From positions 7,817 to 17,238 of the forward strand of contig DPVV01000340.1 in the NCBI GenBank assembly GCA_003526525.1: 9,422 nt of DNA, given 5' to 3'. Both the position numbers and the translations under genes were made by a program. Below are positions 7,552 through 9,422 of the stretch, piece by piece. The first letter of the stretch is position 1; every line of letters starts with the position of its first letter. The notes below the pieces were generated by a model. It saw nothing but the letters and a program-made list of their open reading frames with translations. It searched no databases and was not told where the DNA came from. The stretch is from Lachnoclostridium phytofermentans. Its GTDB lineage: Bacteria; Bacillota; Clostridia; Lachnospirales; Lachnospiraceae.

Positions 7552-7655
7552 CTTGAAGCAATGCCACGTAGTGGCTATAAGGTTATGTGCAAGTAGCGTA
7601 AGCGGATTACGAATATCCGCTTTGACAAAATCTGAACTTTTTTAGAAGGGGGAAC
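7552..7655 (+). promoter_or_regulatory. Structured spacer between the hydrolase-like and HEAT genes
   Basis: The 104-base gap holds two hairpins: GCCAC/GTGGC (7563-7567 with 7571-7575) and AAGCGGAT/ATCCGCTT (7600-7607 with 7615-7622, 7-base loop). A TTTTTT run sits at 7638-7643, about 15 bases past the second stem, so it is not a classic terminator. It may be an attenuator, an RNA processing site or a control element. No known riboswitch core was recognised. Confidence 0.35.
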
Positions 7656-8786
7656 ATGGAGCAATATATATATATTTCAATCACATTTTTTTCTCTGATT
7701 ATATTTCTATTGTATATTTACATTCTGTATGAGAAAATTTCTGAAGCATGCAGAAACAATAAAATAAGAAAACATACTCATAAAATAGAACCTTATATTG
7801 ATTATATTCTTAATGAAATTAGAGAAGGAAAGGAAACAACTTCAGCAACATTGGAAAATATTAAAGATGCCTGTAATGATAAAACGAAAAGTGAAGTAAT
7901 CGAAGAAATAATTTTAGATCGTCTCGAAAGTTTTGACAGCACGTATTTACCAAAGCTAACAGAGCTATGTCATGATACCTGTATTGTTGAGCATGAGATA
8001 AACAATTTGAAAAGTAGAAATTACTTCAAAAAGGCTTTAGCTGCCAAACGCTTAGGTGAGTTTAGAAGTAAAGAAGCGGTCCAGGCATTGTTAGATGAAA
8101 TAAACGTAAGAAACAACGATGTGACATATAACATTCTTTTAGCGCTGGCTAAGATAGGGGATGAACCAGCATTTATAAAGGCATTTGAAGGCATTGATGC
8201 ATCACTAAGCTTAAGTGAAAGAAGTTTAATAGAAATAGTCGACAGCTTTGAAGGTGACAAAAATAATATTTATAAGCATATGATAAATGGGAGTAATAGC
8301 TACTTTACGGTGGTATTCATTAAGTCAGCAGGAAATTCTAAAAATATATCACTTAGCAAAGACATATCAAAATATTTGTTAAGCGAAAACAAGGAACTTA
8401 GGATTGCTGCTGTAAAAGCTATGGGCAACATAGGTGATGAAGAATATTTAGATGATATCATAGAGCTTTTAAAGGATTGTGAATGGGAAGTAAGAGCACT
8501 GTCTGCAAAAGCCCTTAGCAACTTTACCGATCATAAAATATTAATTCCTCTTAAGAACGCCCTTTCAGATAGAGAGTGGCATGTAAGGTATAATGCAGCA
8601 ACAACTATACTGAATCATAAAGACGGAATGAGTGTTGTATCTTCTGTATTTGAGGGAGATGATGAATTTGCCAAGGATATAATTATTTCGGCTATAGAAC
8701 ACTCCGCTGAGAATAAAAACTATTTACATGAAAGTTTTAAAAATTTGGCTGAGAGAAAGTCTGCCATCATGCGAGGTGTTGTATGA
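7656..8786 (+). CDS. Membrane-anchored HEAT-repeat protein
   Basis: The 376-residue protein starts at ATG, 3 bases after the purine-rich GAAGGGGG site (7645-7652). Residues about 5-25 are a membrane segment (FFSLIIFLLYIYILY), followed by a basic stretch (RNNKIRKHTHK) that suggests a cytosolic remainder. Residues about 40-115 are acidic and helical. HEAT-type helical pairs are seen at about 121-178 (FKKALAAKRLGEF, AVQALLDEI, ILLALAKIGD) and 244-325 (LRIAAVKAMGNIGD, VRALSAKALSNF, VRYNAATTIL). There are no catalytic motifs, so it is probably a protein-binding scaffold. It overlaps the following glycosyltransferase by ATGA, implying translational coupling and likely physical partnership. HEAT-repeat genes next to family 2 synthases occur in bacterial exopolysaccharide-type loci; the precise role is unknown. 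Confidence 0.88.
   Translation: MEQYIYISITFFSLIIFLLYIYILYEKISEACRNNKIRKHTHKIEPYIDYILNEIREGKETTSATLENIKDACNDKTKSEVIEEIILDRLESFDSTYLPKLTELCHDTCIVEHEINNLKSRNYFKKALAAKRLGEFRSKEAVQALLDEINVRNNDVTYNILLALAKIGDEPAFIKAFEGIDASLSLSERSLIEIVDSFEGDKNNIYKHMINGSNSYFTVVFIKSAGNSKNISLSKDISKYLLSENKELRIAAVKAMGNIGDEEYLDDIIELLKDCEWEVRALSAKALSNFTDHKILIPLKNALSDREWHVRYNAATTILNHKDGMSVVSSVFEGDDEFAKDIIISAIEHSAENKNYLHESFKNLAERKSAIMRGVV
8773..8778 (+). promoter_or_regulatory. Ribosome binding site inside the HEAT gene end
   Basis: GAGGTG lies 4 bases before the ATG at 8783, within the last codons of the HEAT gene. With the ATGA overlap (8783-8786) it supports coupled translation of the glycosyltransferase. Confidence 0.7.
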
Positions 8787-9422
8787 GCTCAGAATTCATT
8801 AAACAGATAGTCACAGGCTTTAATTATATTGTATTTTATTATGTACTGGCTATTAATACTATCTATTTTATGCAGTTAATTATGTCTGCTTTTGGCCTAT
8901 ATGATTATATTCGGAAAATGCATTACTCCGACTATAAAAAATATACTACTTCCGTAAACATGATTCCTATTTCGGTATTGGTACCTGCCTATAATGAGGA
9001 AAATACAATAGTAGATAATATAAAATCTTTATTGGCGTTAAACTACCCATCCTTTGAAGTGATCGTTATTAATGATGGTTCTCAAGACAATACCTTTCAT
9101 AAAATAGTAGAAGCTTACAATTTAAAGGAAATCAGTCAGCCTGTAAGGCATTTGATAAAAACAAAAAGTGTGAAAGGAATTTATAAAAATCTCGATATAC
9201 CAAATCTTATTTTGGTTGACAAGGAAAATGGCGGTAAAGCAGATGCGCTCAATGTTGGAATAAATATATCAAAGTATCCTGTATTTACTACGATTGACGC
9301 TGACTCAATACTTGAAAGTGATTCCTTAGTCAGAGTAATCATGCCTTTCATTGAGGACCATTTAACAGTGGCTGTCGGTGGGATTGTCAGAATTGCAAAC
9401 GGCAGTAAAATCAAGGACGGAA
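8783..9422 (+). CDS. Family 2 glycosyltransferase, polysaccharide synthase type (3' end missing)
   Basis: The frame runs off the window after 213 residues. A membrane segment at about 12-38 precedes a GT-A domain: VLVPAYNEE (65-73), VINDGS (95-100, NDGS in place of the common DDGS), ENGGKADALNVGI (148-160) and IDADSIL (171-177, with the DxD-type metal/nucleotide site). This pattern fits membrane synthases related to PgaC/IcaA, hyaluronan and cellulose synthases, which use a UDP-sugar and extrude the growing chain. A segment of about 35 residues (113-147, containing VRHLIKTKSVKGIYK) separates the DGS and GGKADALN motifs. The Q/RxxRW motif and C-terminal membrane helices should lie outside the window. 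The sugar cannot be predicted. It overlaps the HEAT gene by 4 bases and is probably in one operon with it and the hydrolase-like gene. Confidence 0.92.
   Translation, partial: MSSEFIKQIVTGFNYIVFYYVLAINTIYFMQLIMSAFGLYDYIRKMHYSDYKKYTTSVNMIPISVLVPAYNEENTIVDNIKSLLALNYPSFEVIVINDGSQDNTFHKIVEAYNLKEISQPVRHLIKTKSVKGIYKNLDIPNLILVDKENGGKADALNVGINISKYPVFTTIDADSILESDSLVRVIMPFIEDHLTVAVGGIVRIANGSKIKDG

Noticed and set aside
7561..7596. An 11-codon frame that could be a leader peptide before the second hairpin of the spacer
   Set aside because: No ribosome binding site and no run of regulatory codons; probably chance.
7552..7655. A second c-di-GMP riboswitch before the HEAT gene
   Set aside because: The GCAAACC and GACGCAAAGC cores of class I are absent, and nothing resembling class II was found.

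Overview
The window is AT-rich DNA that looks like a Gram-positive Clostridia genome, most likely Lachnospiraceae or a close relative. Supporting signs are strong AAGGAGG-type ribosome binding sites, a TTG start, a sortase-type anchor, CnaB/SpaA-type surface domains and a class I cyclic-di-GMP riboswitch. The species cannot be named from sequence alone. Every supported gene lies on the + strand.

Region 1 (1-3897) is the 3' part of a large surface adhesin gene whose start lies upstream of the window. It encodes a Gly-rich linker, about three Cna-A-like adhesive domains, six tandem CnaB/SpaA domains with isopeptide-type Lys/Glu/Asn residues, a Pro/Thr/Lys spacer, a cadherin-like module and an IPKTG anchor. 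Region 2 (3898-5193) has a long hairpin, then a c-di-GMP-I riboswitch whose closing helix runs into the Shine-Dalgarno of a secreted transglutaminase-like protein. An intrinsic terminator ends this unit.

Region 3 (5194-9422) is a separate unit. It encodes a membrane-anchored glycoside-hydrolase-like protein with a C-terminal carbohydrate-binding-type domain, a membrane-anchored HEAT-repeat protein, and the start of a processive-type family 2 glycosyltransferase that overlaps the HEAT gene by ATGA. This has the make-up of a synthase-dependent exopolysaccharide locus.

Taken together the window reads as a cell-surface or biofilm island: a wall-anchored multidomain fibre, a secreted thiol enzyme under c-di-GMP control, and an exopolysaccharide synthesis and processing module. 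The strongest direct observation is the riboswitch-transglutaminase pairing. Functional coupling between the three parts is inference. No tRNA, rRNA, CRISPR array or insertion sequence was seen.
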